From assembly GCF_026212465.1 (NCBI RefSeq), contig NC_080061.1, forward strand, positions 22,768,787 through 22,832,786: a DNA stretch of 64,000 nt, read 5' to 3'. The DNA comes from Amaranthus tricolor. Its lineage: Eukaryota > Streptophyta > Magnoliopsida > Caryophyllales > Amaranthaceae. Positions 20,339 to 34,853 of this stretch are shown in pieces; positions within the stretch are counted from its first letter, which is position 1, and each line of letters opens with the position of its first letter. The notes under the pieces were generated by a model. The model saw only the letters and a program-made list of their open reading frames with translations. It was not told the DNA's origin and made no database searches. A program made the translations under genes and the position numbers.

Positions 20339-23241
20339 GCATAAAGTTGTTCAAAGTAGATTTGTTTCGCACGAAACTTGGCACAAAACACTATTTTGTA
20401 TTAATTATTGTGTTGAAATGGTAGGAATGGAAAACTATTGCCATAAGCTTGAAATTACATCTTATGTTGCTTTTTTAAAGTTTTTTTTAGCTTTTTTAGC
20501 AGTTTCTCGCATAAAGTAGTTCAAACTTTCTTTGTTTTGCATGATAAATGTCACCCAACACTATTTAGTTTCTATTATTTTGTGGAAATTGTTAGACTTG
20601 AAAACTGTAGTCGTGTACTTGAAATTATGTGCTAGGTTACGTTTTTAATGCTTTGATATTTTTTTGGCACTTTCTCGCATAAAGTGGTTCAAACATGGTC
20701 TGTTTCGCACGAAACCTAGCACACAACACTATTTGGTATAAATTATTGTGTTGAAATGGTTAGAATCGAAAACTATTATCATATGCTTGAAATTACATGC
20801 TAAGTTGCTTTTTTAATGTTTTGTTTAGCTTTTTTAGAACTTTCTCGCATAAAGTTGTTCAAACTTTCTTTGTTTTGCACGAAAAATGTCACCCAACACT
20901 ATTTATTTTCTATTATTTTGTGGAATTGGTTAGACTTGAAAACAGTAGTCATGTACTTGAAATTACGTGCTAGGTTAAGTTTATAATGCATTTATATTTT
21001 TTTGGTACTTTCTCGAATAAAGTGGTTCAAACATGATCTATTTCGCACGAAACCTAGCACAAAACACTATTTGGTATAACTTATTGTGTTGAAATTGTAA
21101 GAATCGAAAACAGTAGTCATATAATTTATTGTGTTCAAACTTCGTTTGTTTTGCACCAAACATGACAACCAACACTATTTAGTTTATATTATTTTGTTGA
21201 AATTGTTAGACTCGAAAACAATAGTCATGTACTTGAAATTACGTGCTAAGTTGCGTTTTAAATGTTTTTTATATTTTTTTTGTACTATCTCGCATAAAGT
21301 GGTTCAAAATTGGTTTGTTTCGCACGAAACTTGGCACACAACACTATTTGGTATAAATTATTGTGTTGAAATGGTTAAAATCGAAAACTATTATCATATA
21401 CTTTAAATTACATGCTAAGTGTCTTTTTTTATGTTTTTTTTAGCTTTTTTAGCACTTTCTCGCATAATGTTGTTCAAACTTTCTTTGTTATGCACGAAAA
21501 ATGTCACCCAACACTATTTAGTTTCTATTATTATTTTGAAATGGTTAAACTCGAAAAGAGTAGTCATGTACTTGAAATTACGTGCTAAGTTACGTTTTTA
21601 ATGTTTTTTTATATTTTTTTGGCACTTTCTCGCATAAAGTGGTTGAAACTTGGTTTGTTTCGCACGAAACCTAGCACACAACAGTTTTTGGTATAACTTA
21701 TTATGATGAAATGATAAGAATCGAAAACAATAATCATATGCTTGAAATTACGTGCTAAGTTGCTTTTTCATAGTTTTTTATCTTTTTTAGAACTTTTCAA
21801 ACATGGTTTCTTTGGCAACAAAAAAGGCACACAACAGTATTTGGTACATATTATTGTTTTGAAATGGTTAGAATCGAAATCAATATTCATATGCTTGAAA
21901 TTACGTGCTAGGTTGCTTTTAAAAAGTTTTGTTTTAGCTTTTTTAGCACTTTCTCGCATAAAGTTGTTCAAACTTGGTTGGTTTTGCACAAAACATGGCA
22001 CTCAACACTATTTAGTTTATATTATTGTGTTGAAATGGTTAGACTCGAAAACAATATTCATGTACTTGAAATTACGTACTAAGTTGCGTTTTTTATGTTT
22101 TTAATATTTTTCTGGCACTATCTCGCATAAAGTGGTTCAAAGTTGGTTTGTTTCGTACGAAACTAGGCACACAACACTATTTGGTATAAATTATTGTATT
22201 GAAATGGTTAGAATCGAAAAATATTATCATATGCTTGATATTACATGCTAAGTTGCTTTTTTAAAGTTTTTTTTAGCTTTTTTAGCACTTTCTCGCATAA
22301 AGTTGTTCAAACTTTCTTTGTTTTGCACGAAAAATGTCACCTAACACTATTTAGTTTCTATTATTTTTTGGAAATGGTTAGACTTGAAAAAAGTAGTCAT
22401 ATACTTGAAATTACGTGCTAGGTTACGTTTTTAATGCATTTATATTATTTTTGCACTTTCTCGCATAAAGTGGTTCAAACTTGGTCTATTTCGCATGAAT
22501 CCTAGCACACAACACTACTTGAAATTACATGCTAAGTGTCTTTTTTAAAGTTTTTTTTTAGCTTTTTTAGCACTTTCTCGCTAAAAGTTGTTCAAACTTT
22601 CTTTGTTTTGCACGAAAAATGTAACCCAACACTATTTAGTTTCTATTATTGTTTTGAAATGGTAAAACTCGAAAAGAGTAGTCATGTACTTCAAATTACG
22701 TACTAAGTTACGTTTTTAATGTTTTTTATATTTTTTTGGCACTTTCTCGCAGAAGGTGGTTGAAAGTTGGTTTGTTTCGCACGAAACCTAGCACACAACA
22801 CTTTTTGGTATAACTTATTGTGTTGAAATGATAAGAATCGAAAACAATAGTCATATGCTTGAAATTACGTGCTAAGATTCTTTTTTAAAGTCTTTAAATC
22901 TTTTTTAGAACTTTTCAAACATGGTTTATTTGGCGACAAAAAAGGCACACAACAGTATTCGGTACATCTTATTGTTTTGAAATGGTTAGAATCGAAAACA
23001 ATAGTCATATGCTTGAAATTACATGCTAGGTTGCTATTTTAATGTTTTTTTAGCTTTTTAAGCACTTTATCGCATAAAGTTGTTCAAACTTTGTTTGTTT
23101 TGCACAAAACATGGCACCCAACATTATTTAGTTTATGTTATTGTGTTGAAATGGTTAGACTCGAAAATAATAGTCATGTACTTGAAATAACGTGCTAAGT
23201 TGCGTTTTTAATGTTTTTTGTATTTTTTTTGGCACTATCTT
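20339..23241 (+). repeat. HOR copy H8 (2,903 bp)
   Basis: Complete 18-monomer copy. The T-run just left of its start is one base shorter, a change shared only with H15. Private variants are 'ggtaggaatgg' near 20419, 'aacagtagtcatata' near 21110 and 'ttattttgttg' near 21189. The second half is of H3/H10/H11 type ('taatattttt' near 22101, 'actaggcac' near 22162, 'aagattc' near 22873). Confidence 0.93.
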
Positions 23242-26143
23242 GCATAAAGTTGTTCAAAGTAGATTTGTTTCGCACGAAACTTGGCACAAAACACTATTTT
23301 GTATTAATTATTGTGTTGAAATGGTTAGAATGGAAAACTATTGCCATAAGCTTGAAATTACATCTTATGTTGCTTTTTTAAAGTTTTTTTTAGCTTTTTT
23401 AGCAGTTTCTCGCATAAAGTAGTTCAAACTTTCTTTGTTTTGCATGATAAATGTCACCCAACACTATTTAGTTTCTATTATTTTGTGGAAATTGTTAGAC
23501 TTGAAAACTGTAGTCGTGTACTTGAAATTATGTGCTAGGTTACGTTTTTAATGCTTTGATATTTTTTTGGCACTTTCTCGCATAAAGTGGTTCAAACATG
23601 GTCTGTTTCGCACGAAACCTAGCACACAACACTATTTGGTATAAATTATTGTGTTGAAATGGTTAGAATCGAAAACTATTATCATATGCTTGAAATTACA
23701 TGCTAAGTTGCTTTTTTAATGTTTTGTTTAGCTTTTTTAAAACTTTCTCGCATAAAGTTGTTCAAACTTTCTTTGTTTTGCACGAAAAATGTCACCCAAC
23801 ACTATTTATTTTCTATTATTTTGTGGAATTGGTTAGACTTGAAAACAGTAGTCATGTACTTGAAATTACGTGCTAGGTTAAGTTTATAATGCATTTATAT
23901 TTTTTTGGTACTTTCTCGAATAAAGTGGTTCAAACATGATCTATTTCGCACGAAACCTAGCACAAAACACTATTTGGTATAACTTATTGTGTTGAAATTG
24001 TAAGAATCGAAAACAATAGTCATATAATTTATTGTGTTCAAACTTCGTTTGTTTTGCACCAAACATGACAACCAACACTATTTAGTTTATATTATTGTGT
24101 TGAAATTGTTAGACTCGAAAACAATAGTCATGTACTTGAAATTACGTGCTAAGTTGCGTTTTAAATGTTTTTTATATTTTTTTTGCACTATCTCGCATAA
24201 AGTGGTTCAAAATTGTTTGTTTCGCACGAAACTTGGCACACAACACTATTTGGTATAAATTATTGTGTTGAAATGGTTAAAATCGAAAACTATTATCATA
24301 TACTTTAAATTACATGCTAAGTGTCTTTTTTTATGTTTTTTTTAGCTTTTTTAGCACTTTCTCGCATAATGTTGTTCAAACTTTCTTTGTTATGCACGAA
24401 AAATGTCACCCAACACTATTTAGTTTCTATTATTATTTTGAAATGGTTAAACTCGAAAAGAGTAGTCATGTACTTGAAATTACGTGCTAAGTTACGTTTT
24501 TAATGTTTTTTTATATTTTTTTGGCACTTTCTCGCATAAAGTGGTTGAAACTTGGTTTGTTTCGCACGAAACCTAGCACAGAACAGTTTTTGGTATAACT
24601 TATTATGATGAAATGATAAGAATCGAAAACAATAATCATATGCTTGAAATTACGTGCTAAGTTGCTTTTTCATAGTTTTTTATCTTTTTTAGAACTTTTC
24701 AAACATGGTTTCTTTGGCAACAAAAAAGGCACACAACAGTATTTGGTACATATTATTGTTTTGAAATGGTTAGAATCGAAATCAATATTCATATGCTTGA
24801 AATTACGTGCTAGGTTGCTTTTAAAAAGTTTTGTTTTAGCTTTTTTAGCACTTTCTCGCATAAAGTTGTTCAAACTTGGTTGGTTTTGCACAAAACATGG
24901 CACTCAACACTATTTAGTTTATATTATTGTGTTGAAATGGTTAGACTCGAAAACAATATTCATGTACTTGAAATTACGTACTAAGTTGCGTTTTTTATGT
25001 TTTTTATATTTTTCTGGCACTATCTCGCATAAAGTGGTTCAAAGTTGGTTTGTTTCGTACGAAACTTGGCACACAACACTATTTGGTATAAATTATTGTA
25101 TTGAAATGGTTAGAATCGAAAAATATTATCATATGCTTGATATTACATGCTAAGTTGCTTTTTTAAAGTTTTTTTTAGCTTTTTTAGCACTTTCTCGCAT
25201 AAAGTTGTTCAAACTTTCTTTGTTTTGCACGAAAAATGTCACCTAACACTATTTAGTTTCTATTATTTTTTGGAAATGGTTAGACTTGAAAAAAGTAGTC
25301 ATATACTTGAAATTACGTGCTAGGTTACGTTTTTAATGCATTTATATTATTTTTGCACTTTCTCGCATAAAGTGGTTCAAACTTGGTCTATTTCGCATGA
25401 ATCCTAGCACACAACACTACTTGAAATTACATGCTAAGTGTCTTTTTTAAAGTTTTTTTTTAGCTTTTTTAGCACTTTCTCGCTAAAAGTTGTTCAAACT
25501 TTTTTTGTTTTGCACGAAAAATGTAACCCAACACTATTTAGTTTCTATTATTGTTTTGAAATGGTAAAACTCGAAAAGAGTAGTCATGTACTTCAAATTA
25601 CGTACTAAGTTACGTTTTTAATGTTTTTTATATTTTTTTGGCACTTTCTCGTAGAAGGTGGTTGAAAGTTGGTTTGTTTCGCACGAAACCTAGCACACAA
25701 CACTTTTTGGTATAACTTATTGTGTTGAAATGATAAGAATCGAAAACAATAGTCATATGCTTGAAATTACGTGCTAAGGTTCTTTTTTAAAGTCTTTAAA
25801 TCTTTTTTAGAACTTTTCAAACATGGTTTATTTGGCGACAAAAAAGGCACACAACAGTATTCGGTACATCTTATTGTTTTGAAATGGTTAGAATCGAAAA
25901 CAATAGTCATATGCTTGAAATTACATGCTAGGTTGCTATTTTAATGTTTTTTTAGCTTTTTAAGCACTTTATCGCATAAAGTTGTTCAAACTTTGTTTGT
26001 TTTGCACAAAACATGGCACCCAACATTATTTAGTTTATGTTATTGTGTTGAAATGGTTAGACTCGAAAATAATAGTCATGTACTTGAAATAACGTGCTAA
26101 GTTGCGTTTTTAATGTTTTTTGTATTTTTTTTGGCACTATCTT
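23242..26143 (+). repeat. HOR copy H9 (2,902 bp)
   Basis: Complete 18-monomer copy. One G is missing near 24215 ('aattgtttgtttcgc'), which truncates the accidental frame there. Other markers are 'tttaaaactttctcgc' near 23737, 'cacagaacag' near 24577 (shared only with H15), 'ttttttgttttgc' near 25501 and 'ctcgtagaagg' near 25649. Confidence 0.93.
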
Positions 26144-29047
26144 GCATAAAGTTGTTCAAAGTAGATTTGTTTCGCACGAAACTTGGCACAAAACACTATT
26201 TTGTATTAATTATTGTGTTGAAATGGTTAGAATGGAAAACTATTGCCATAAGCTTGAAATTACATCTTATGTTGCTTTTTTAAAGTTTTTTTTAGCTTTT
26301 TTAGCAGTTTCTCGCATAAAGTAGTTCAAACTTTCTTTGTTTTGCATGATAAATGTCACCCAACAATATTTAGTTTCTATTATTTTGTGGAAATTGTTAG
26401 ACTTGAAAACTGTAGTCGTGTACTTGAAATTATGTGCTAGGTTACGTTTTTAATGCTTTGATATTTTTTTGGCACTTTCTCGCATAAAGTGGTTCAAACA
26501 TGGTCTGTTTCGCACGAAACCTAGCACACAACACTATTTGGTATAAATTATTGTGTTGAAATGGTTAGAATCGAAAACTATTATCATATGCTTGAAATTA
26601 CATGCTAAGTTGCTTTTTTAATGTTTTGTTTAGCTTTTTTAGCACTTTCTCGCATAAAGTTGTTCAAACTTTCTTTGTTTTGCACGAAAAATGTCACCCA
26701 ACACTATTTATTTTCTATTATTTTGTGGAATTGGTTAGACTTGAAAACAGTAGTCATGTACTTGAAATTACGTGCTAGGTTAAGTTTATAATGCATTTTT
26801 ATTTTTTTGGTACTTTCTCGAATAAAGTGGTTCAAACATGATCTATTTCGCACGAAACCTAGCACAAAACACTATTTGGTATAACTTATTGTGTTGAAAT
26901 TGTAAGAATCGAAAACAATAGTCATATAATTTATTGTGTTCAAACTTCGTTTGTTTTGCACCAAACATGACAACCAACACTATTTAGTTTATATTATTGT
27001 GTTGAAATTGTTAGACTCGAAAAGAATAGTCATATACTTGAAATTACGTGCTAAGTTGCGTTTTAAATGTTTTTTTATATTTTTTTTGCGCTATCTCGCA
27101 TAAAGTGGTTCAAAATTGGTTTGTTTCGCACGAAACTTGGCACACAACACTATTTGGTATAAATTATTGTGTTGAAATGGTTAAAATCGAAAACTATTAT
27201 CATATACTTTAAATTACATGCTAAGTGTCTTTTTTTATGTTTTTTTTAGCTTTTTTAGCACTTTCTCGCATAATGTTGTTCAAACTTTCTTTGTTATGCA
27301 CGAAAAATGTCACCCAACACTATTTAGTTTCTATTATTATTTTGAAATGGTTAAACTCGAAAAGAGTAGTCATGTACTTGAAATTACGTGCTAAGTTACG
27401 TTTTTAATGTTTTTTTATATTTTTTTGGCACTTTCTCGCATAAAGTGGTTGAAACTTGGTTTGTTTCGCACGAAACCTAGCACACAACAGTTTTTGGTAT
27501 AACTTATTATGATGAAATGATAAGAATCGAAAACAATAATCATATGCTTGAAATTACGTGCTAAGTTGCTTTTTCATAGTTTTTTATCTTTTTTAGAACT
27601 TTTCAAACATGGTTTCTTTGGCAACAAAAAAGGCACACAACAGTATTTGGTACATATTATTGTTTTGAAATGGTTAGAATCGAAATCAATATTCATATGC
27701 TTGAAATTACGTGCTAGGTTGCTTTTAAAAAGTTTTGTTTTAGCTTTTTTAGCACTTTCTCGCATAAAGTTGTTCAAACTTGGTTGGTTTTGCACAAAAC
27801 ATGGCACTCAACACTATTTAGTTTATATTATTGTGTTGAAATGGTTAGACTCGAAAACAATATTCATGTACTTGAAATTACGTACTAAGTTGCGTTTTTT
27901 ATGTTTTTAATATTTTTCTGGCACTATCTCGCATAAAGTGGTTCAAAGTTGGTTTGTTTCGTACGAAACTAGGCACACAACACTATTTGGTATAAATTAT
28001 TGTATTGAAATGGTTAGAATCGAAAAATATTATCATATGCTTGATATTACATGCTAAGTTGCTTTTTTAAAGTTTTTTTTAGCTTTTTTAGCACTTTCTC
28101 GCATAAAGTTGTTCAAACTTTCTTTGTTTTGCACGAAAAATGTCACCTAACACTATTTAGTTTCTATTATTTTTTGGAAATGGTTAGACTTGAAAAAAGT
28201 AGTCATATACTTGAAATTACGTGCTAGGTTACGTTTTTAATGCATTTATATTATTTTTGCACTTTCTCGCATAAAGTGGTTCAAACTTGGTCTATTTCGC
28301 ATGAATCCTAGCACACAACACTACTTGAAATTACATGCTAAGTGTCTTTTTTAAAGTTTTTTTTTAGCTTTTTTAGCACTTTCTCGCTAAAAGTTGTTCA
28401 AACTTTCTTTGTTTTGCACGAAAAATGTAACCCAACACTATTTAGTTTCTATTATTGTTTTGAAATGGTAAAACTCGAAAAGAGTAGTCATGTACTTCAA
28501 ATTACGTACTAAGTTACGTTTTTAATGTTTTTTATATTTTTTTGGCACTTTCTCGCAGAAGGTGGTTGAAAGTTGGTTTGTTTCGCACGAAACCTAGCAC
28601 ACAACACTTTTTGGTATAACTTATTGTGTTGAAATGATAAGAATCGAAAACAATAGTCATATGCTTGAAATTACGTGCTAAGATTCTTTTTTAAAGTCTT
28701 TAAATCTTTTTTAGAACTTTTCAAACATGGTTTATTTGGCGACAAAAAAGGCACACAACAGTATTCGGTACATCTTATTGTTTTGAAATGGTTAGAATCG
28801 AAAACAATAGTCATATGCTTGAAATTACATGCTAGGTTGCTATTTTAATGTTTTTTTAGCTTTTTAAGCACTTTATCGCATAAAGTTGTTCAAACTTTGT
28901 TTGTTTTGCACAAAACATGGCACCCAACATTATTTAGTTTATGTTATTGTGTTGAAATGGTTAGACTCGAAAATAATAGTCATGTACTTGAAATAACGTG
29001 CTAAGTTGCGTTTTTAATGTTTTTTGTATTTTTTTTGGCACTATCTT
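26144..29047 (+). repeat. HOR copy H10 (2,904 bp), long-range duplicate of H3
   Basis: Complete 18-monomer copy. It carries A at 26366 as in H1/H4/H11, the rare 'gcgctatctc' at 27088 shared only with H3, and the 'taatattttt' plus 'actaggcac' block near 27908-27973. A private 'aaaagaatagtcatatac' lies near 27019. Confidence 0.93.
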
Positions 29048-31951
29048 GCATAAAGTTGTTCAAAGTAGATTTGTTTTGCACGAAACTTGGCACAAAACAC
29101 TATTTTGTATTAATTATTGTGTTGAAATGGTTAGAATGGAAAACTATTGCCATAAGCTTGAAATTACATCTTATGTTGCTTTTTTAAAGTTTTTTTTAGC
29201 TTTTTTAGCAGTTTCTCGCATAAAGTAGTTCAAACTTTCTTTGTTTTGCATGATAAATGTCACCCAACAATATTTAGTTTCTATTATTTTGTGGAAATTG
29301 TTAGACTTGAAAACTGTAGTCGTGTACTTGAAATTATGTGCTAGGTTACGTTTTTAATGCTTTGATATTTTTTTGGCACTTTCTCGCATAAAGTGGTTCA
29401 AACATGGTCTGTTTCGCACGAAACCTAGCACACAACACTATTTGGTATAAATTATTGTGTTGAAATGGTTAGAATCGAAAACTATTATCATATGCTTGAA
29501 ATTACATGCTAAGTTGCTTTTTTAATGTTTTGTTTAGCTTTTTTAGCACTTTCTCGCATAAAGTTGTTCAAACTTTCTTTGTTTTGCACGAAAAATGTCA
29601 CCCAACACTATTTATTTTCTATTATTTTGTGGAATTGGTTAGACTTGAAAACAGTAGTCATGTACTTGAAATTACGTGCTAGGTTAAGTTTATAATGCAT
29701 TTTTATTTTTTTGGTACTTTCTCGAATAAAGTGGTTCAAACATGGTCTATTTCGCACGAAACCTAGCACAAAACACTATTTGGTATAACTTATTGTGTTG
29801 AAATTGTAAGAATCGAAAACAATAGTCATATAATTTATTGTGTTCAAACTTCGTTTGTTTTGCACCAAACATGACAACCAACACTATTTAGTTTATATTA
29901 TTGTGTTGAAATTGTTAGACTCGAAAACAATAGTCATGTACTTGAAATTACGTGCTAAGTTGCGTTTTAAATGTTTTTTTATATTTTTTTTGCACTATCT
30001 CGCATAAAGTGGTTCAAAATTGGTTTGTTTCGCACGAAACTTGGCACACAACACTATTTGGTATAAATTATTGTGTTGAAATGGTTAAAATCGAAAACTA
30101 TTATCATATACTTTAAATTACATGCTAAGTGTCTTTTTTTATGTTTTTTTTAGCTTTTTTAGCACTTTCTCGCATAATGTTGTTCAAACTTTCTTTGTTA
30201 TGCACGAAAAATGTCACCCAACACTATTTAGTTTCTATTATTATTTTGAAATGGTTAAACTCGAAAAGAGTAGTCATGTACTTGAAATTACGTGCTAAGT
30301 TACGTTTTTAATGTTTTTTTATATTTTTTTGGCACTTTCTCGCATAAAGTGGTTGAAACTTGGTTTGTTTCGCACGAAACCTAGCACACAACAGTTTTTG
30401 GTATAACTTATTATGATGAAATGATAAGAATCGAAAACAATAATCATATGCTTGAAATTACGTGCTAAGTTGCTTTTTCATAGTTTTTTATCTTTTTTAG
30501 AACTTTTCAAACATGGTTTCTTTGGCAACAAAAAAGGCACACAACAGTATTTGGTACATATTATTGTTTTGAAATGGTTAGAATCGAAATCAATATTCAT
30601 ATGCTTGAAATTACGTGCTAGGTTGCTTTTAAAAAGTTTTGTTTTAGCTTTTTTAGCACTTTCTCGCATAAAGTTGTTCAAACTTGGTTGGTTTTGCACA
30701 AAACATGGCACTCAACACTATTTAGTTTATATTATTGTGTTGAAATGGTTAGACTCGAAAACAATATTCATGTACTTGAAATTACGTACTAAGTTGCGTT
30801 TTTTATGTTTTTAATATTTTTCTGGCACTATCTCGCATAAAGTGGTTCAAAGTTGGTTTGTTTCGTACGAAACTAGGCACACAACACTATTTGGTATAAA
30901 TTATTGTATTGAAATGGTTAGAATCGAAAAATATTATCATATGCTTGATATTACATGCTAAGTTGCTTTTTTAAAGTTTTTTTTAGCTTTTTTAGCACTT
31001 TCTCGCATAAAGTTGTTCAAACTTTCTTTGTTTTGCACGAAAAATGTCACCTAACACTATTTAGTTTCTATTATTTTTTGGAAATGGTTAGACTTGAAAA
31101 AAGTAGTCATATACTTGAAATTACGTGCTAGGTTACGTTTTTAATGCATTTATATTATTTTTGCACTTTCTCGCATAAAGTGGTTCAAACTTGGTCTATT
31201 TCGCATGAATCCTAGCACACAACACTACTTGAAATTACATGCTAAGTGTCTTTTTTAAAGTTTTTTTTTAGCTTTTTTAGCACTTTCTCGCTAAAAGTTG
31301 TTCAAACTTTCTTTGTTTTGCACGAAAAATGTAACCCAACACTATTTAGTTTCTATTATTGTTTTGAAATGGTAAAACTCGAAAAGAGTAGTCATGTACT
31401 TCAAATTACGTACTAAGTTACGTTTTTAATGTTTTTTATATTTTTTTGGCACTTTCTCGCAGAAGGTGGTTGAAAGTTGGTTTGTTTCGCACGAAACCTA
31501 GCACACAACACTTTTTGGTATAACTTATTGTGTTGAAATGATAAGAATCGAAAACAATAGTCATATGCTTGAAATTACGTGCTAAGATTCTTTTTTAAAG
31601 TCTTTAAATCTTTTTTAGAACTTTTCAAACATGGTTTATTTGGCGACAAAAAAGGCACACAACAGTATTCGGTACATCTTATTGTTTTGAAATGGTTAGA
31701 ATCGAAAACAATAGTCATATGCTTGAAATTACATGCTAGGTTGCTATTTTAATGTTTTTTTAGCTTTTTAAGCACTTTATCGCATAAAGTTGTTCAAACT
31801 TTGTTTGTTTTGCACAAAACATGGCACCCAACATTATTTAGTTTATGTTATTGTGTTGAAATGGTTAGACTCGAAAATAATAGTCATGTACTTGAAATAA
31901 CGTGCTAAGTTGCGTTTTTAATGTTTTTTGTATTTTTTTTGGCACTATCTT
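29048..31951 (+). repeat. HOR copy H11 (2,904 bp)
   Basis: Complete 18-monomer copy. The first half is of H1/H4 type (T at 29077 removing the first-monomer CG, A near 29270, long T-run near 29701). The second half is of H3/H8/H10 type ('taatattttt' near 30811, 'actaggcac' near 30872, 'aagattc' near 31583). It therefore combines two copy types within one unit. Confidence 0.93.
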
Positions 31952-34853
31952 GCATAAAGTTGTTCAAAGTAGATTTGTTTCGCACGAAACTTGGCACAAA
32001 ACACTATTTTGTATTAATTATTGTGTTGAAATGGTTAGAATGGAAAACTATTGCCATAAGCTTGAAATTACATCTTATGTTGCTTTTTTAAAGTTTTTTT
32101 TAGCTTTTTTAGCAGTTTCTCGCATAAAGTAGTTCAAACTTTCTTTGTTTTGCATGATAAATGTCACCCAACACTATTTAGTTTCTATTATTTTGTGGAA
32201 ATGGTTATACTTGAAAACAGTAGTCGTGTACTTGAAATTATGTGCTAGGTTACGTTTTTAATGCTTTGATATTTTTTTGGCACTTTCTCGCATAAAGTGG
32301 TTCAAACATAGTCTGTTTCGCACGAAACCTAGCACACAACACTATTTGGTATAAATTATTGTGTTGAAATGGTTAGAATCGAAAACTATTATCATATGCT
32401 TGAAATTACATGCTAAGTTGCTTTTTTAATGTTTTGTTTAGCTTTTTTAGCACTTTCTCGCATAAAGTGTTCAAACTTTCTTTGTTTTGCACGAAAAATG
32501 TCACCCAACACTATTTATTTTCTATTATTTTGTGGAATTGGTTAGACTTGAAAACAGTAGTCATGTACTTGAAATTACGTGCTAGGTTAAGTTTATAATG
32601 CATTTATATTTTTTTGGTACTTTCTCGAATAAAGTGGTTCAAACATGATCTATTTCGCACGAAACCTAGCACAAAACACTATTTGGTATAACTTATTGTG
32701 TTGAAATTGTAAGAATCGAAAACAATAGTCAACTAATTTATTGTGTTCAAACTTCGTTTGTTTTGCACCAAACATGACAACCAACACTATTTAGTTTATA
32801 TTACTGTGTTGAAATTGTTAGACTCGAAAACAATAGTCATGTACTTGAAATTACGTGCTAAGTTGCGTTTTAAATGTTTTTTATATTTATTTTGCACTAT
32901 CTCGCATAAAGTGGTTCAAAATTGTTTTGTTTCGCACGAAACTTGGCACACAACACTATTTGGTATAAATTATTGTGTTGAAATGGTTAAAATCGAAAAC
33001 TATTATCATATACTTTAAATTACATGCTAAGTGTCTTTTTTTATGTTTTTTTTAGGTTTTTTAGCACTTTCTCGCATAATGTTGATCAAACTTTCTTTGT
33101 TATGCACGAAAAATGTCACCCAACACTATTTAGTTTCTATTATTATTTTGAAATGGTTAAACTCGAAAAGAGTAGTCATGTACTTGAAATTACGTGCTAA
33201 GTTACGTTTTTAATGTTTTTTTATATTTTTTTGGCACTTTCTCGCATAAAGTGGTTGAAACTTGGTTTGTTTCGCACGAAACCTAGCACACAACAGTTTT
33301 TGGTATAACTTATTATGATGAAATGATAAGAATCGAAAACAATAATCATATGCTTGAAATTACGTGCTAAGTTGCTTTTTCATAGTTTTTTATCTTTTTT
33401 AGAACTTTTCAAACATGGTTTCTTTGGCAACAAAAAAGGCACACAACAGTATTTGGTACATATTATTGTTTTGAAATGGTTAGAATCGAAATCAATATTC
33501 ATATGCTTGAAATTACGTGCTAGGTTGCTTTTAAAAACTTTTGTTTTAGCTTTTTTAGCACTTTCTCGCATAAAGTTGTTCAAACTTGGTTGGTTTTGCA
33601 CAAAACATGGCACTCAACACTATTTAGTTTATATTATTGTGTTGAAATGGTTAGACTCGAAAACAATATTCATGTACTTGAAATTACGTACTAAGTTGCG
33701 TTTTTTATGTTTATTATATTTTTCTGGCACTATCTCGCATAAAGTGGTTCAAAGTTGGTTTGTTTCGTACGAAACTTGGCACACAACACTATTTGGTATA
33801 AATTATTGTATTGAAATGGTTAGAATCGAAAAATATTATCATATGCTTGATATTACATGCTAAGTTGCTTTTTTAAAGTTTTTTTTAGCTTTTTTAGCAC
33901 TATCTCGCATAAAGTTGTTCAAACTTTCTTTGTTTTGCACGAAAAATGTCACCTAACACTATTTAGTTTCTATTATTTTTTGGAAATGGTTAGACTTGAA
34001 AAAAGTAGTCATATACTTGAAATTACGTGCTAGGTTACGTTTTTAATGCATTTATATTATTTTTGCACTTTCTCGCATAAAGTGGTTCAAACTTGGTCTA
34101 TTTCGCATGAATCCTAGCACACAACACTACTTGAAATTACATGCTAAGTGTCTTTTTTAAAGTTTTTTTTTAGCTTTTTTAGCACTTTCTCGCTAAAAGT
34201 TGTTCAAACTTTCTTTGTTTTGCACGAAAAATGTAACCCAACACTATTTAGTTTCTATTATTGTTTTGAAATGGTAAAACTCGAAAAGAGTAGTCATGTA
34301 CTTCAAATTACGTACTAAGTTACGTTTTTAATGTTTTTTATATTTTTTTGGCACTTTCTCGCAGAAGGTGGTTGAAAGTTGGTTTGTTTCGCACGAAACC
34401 TAGCACACAACACTTTTTGGTATAACTTATTGTGTTGAAATGATAAGAATCGAAAACAATAGTCATATGCTTGAAATTACGTGCTAAGGTTCTTTTTTAA
34501 AGTCTTTAAATCTTTTTTAGCACTTTTCAAACATGGTTTATTTGGCGACAAAAAAGGCACACAACAGTATTCGGTACATCTTATTGTTTTGAAATGGTTA
34601 GAATCGAAAACAATAGTCATATGCTTGAAATTACATGCTAGGTTGCTATTTTAATGTTTTTTTAGCTTTTTAAGCACTTTATCGCATAAAGTTGTTCAAA
34701 CTTGGTTTGTTTTGCACAAAACATGGCACCCAACATTATTTAGTTTATGTTATTGTGTTGAAATGGTTAGACTCGAAAATAATAGTCATGTACTTGAAAT
34801 AACGTGCTAAGTTGCGTTTTTAATGTTTTTTGTATTTTTTTTGGCACTATCTT
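31952..34853 (+). repeat. HOR copy H12 (2,902 bp), most divergent copy
   Basis: Complete 18-monomer copy with the highest density of private changes seen by eye: T at 32208 ('ggttatac'), 'acatagtctg' near 32307, a 1-base loss near 32468 ('cataaagtgttc'), 'gtcaactaattta' near 32729, 'ttactgtg' near 32802, 'tatttattttgc' near 32884, 'ttaggttttttag' near 33052, 'gttgatcaaac' near 33081, 'aaaaactttt' near 33533 and 'gcactatctcgc' near 33897. Confidence 0.92.
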
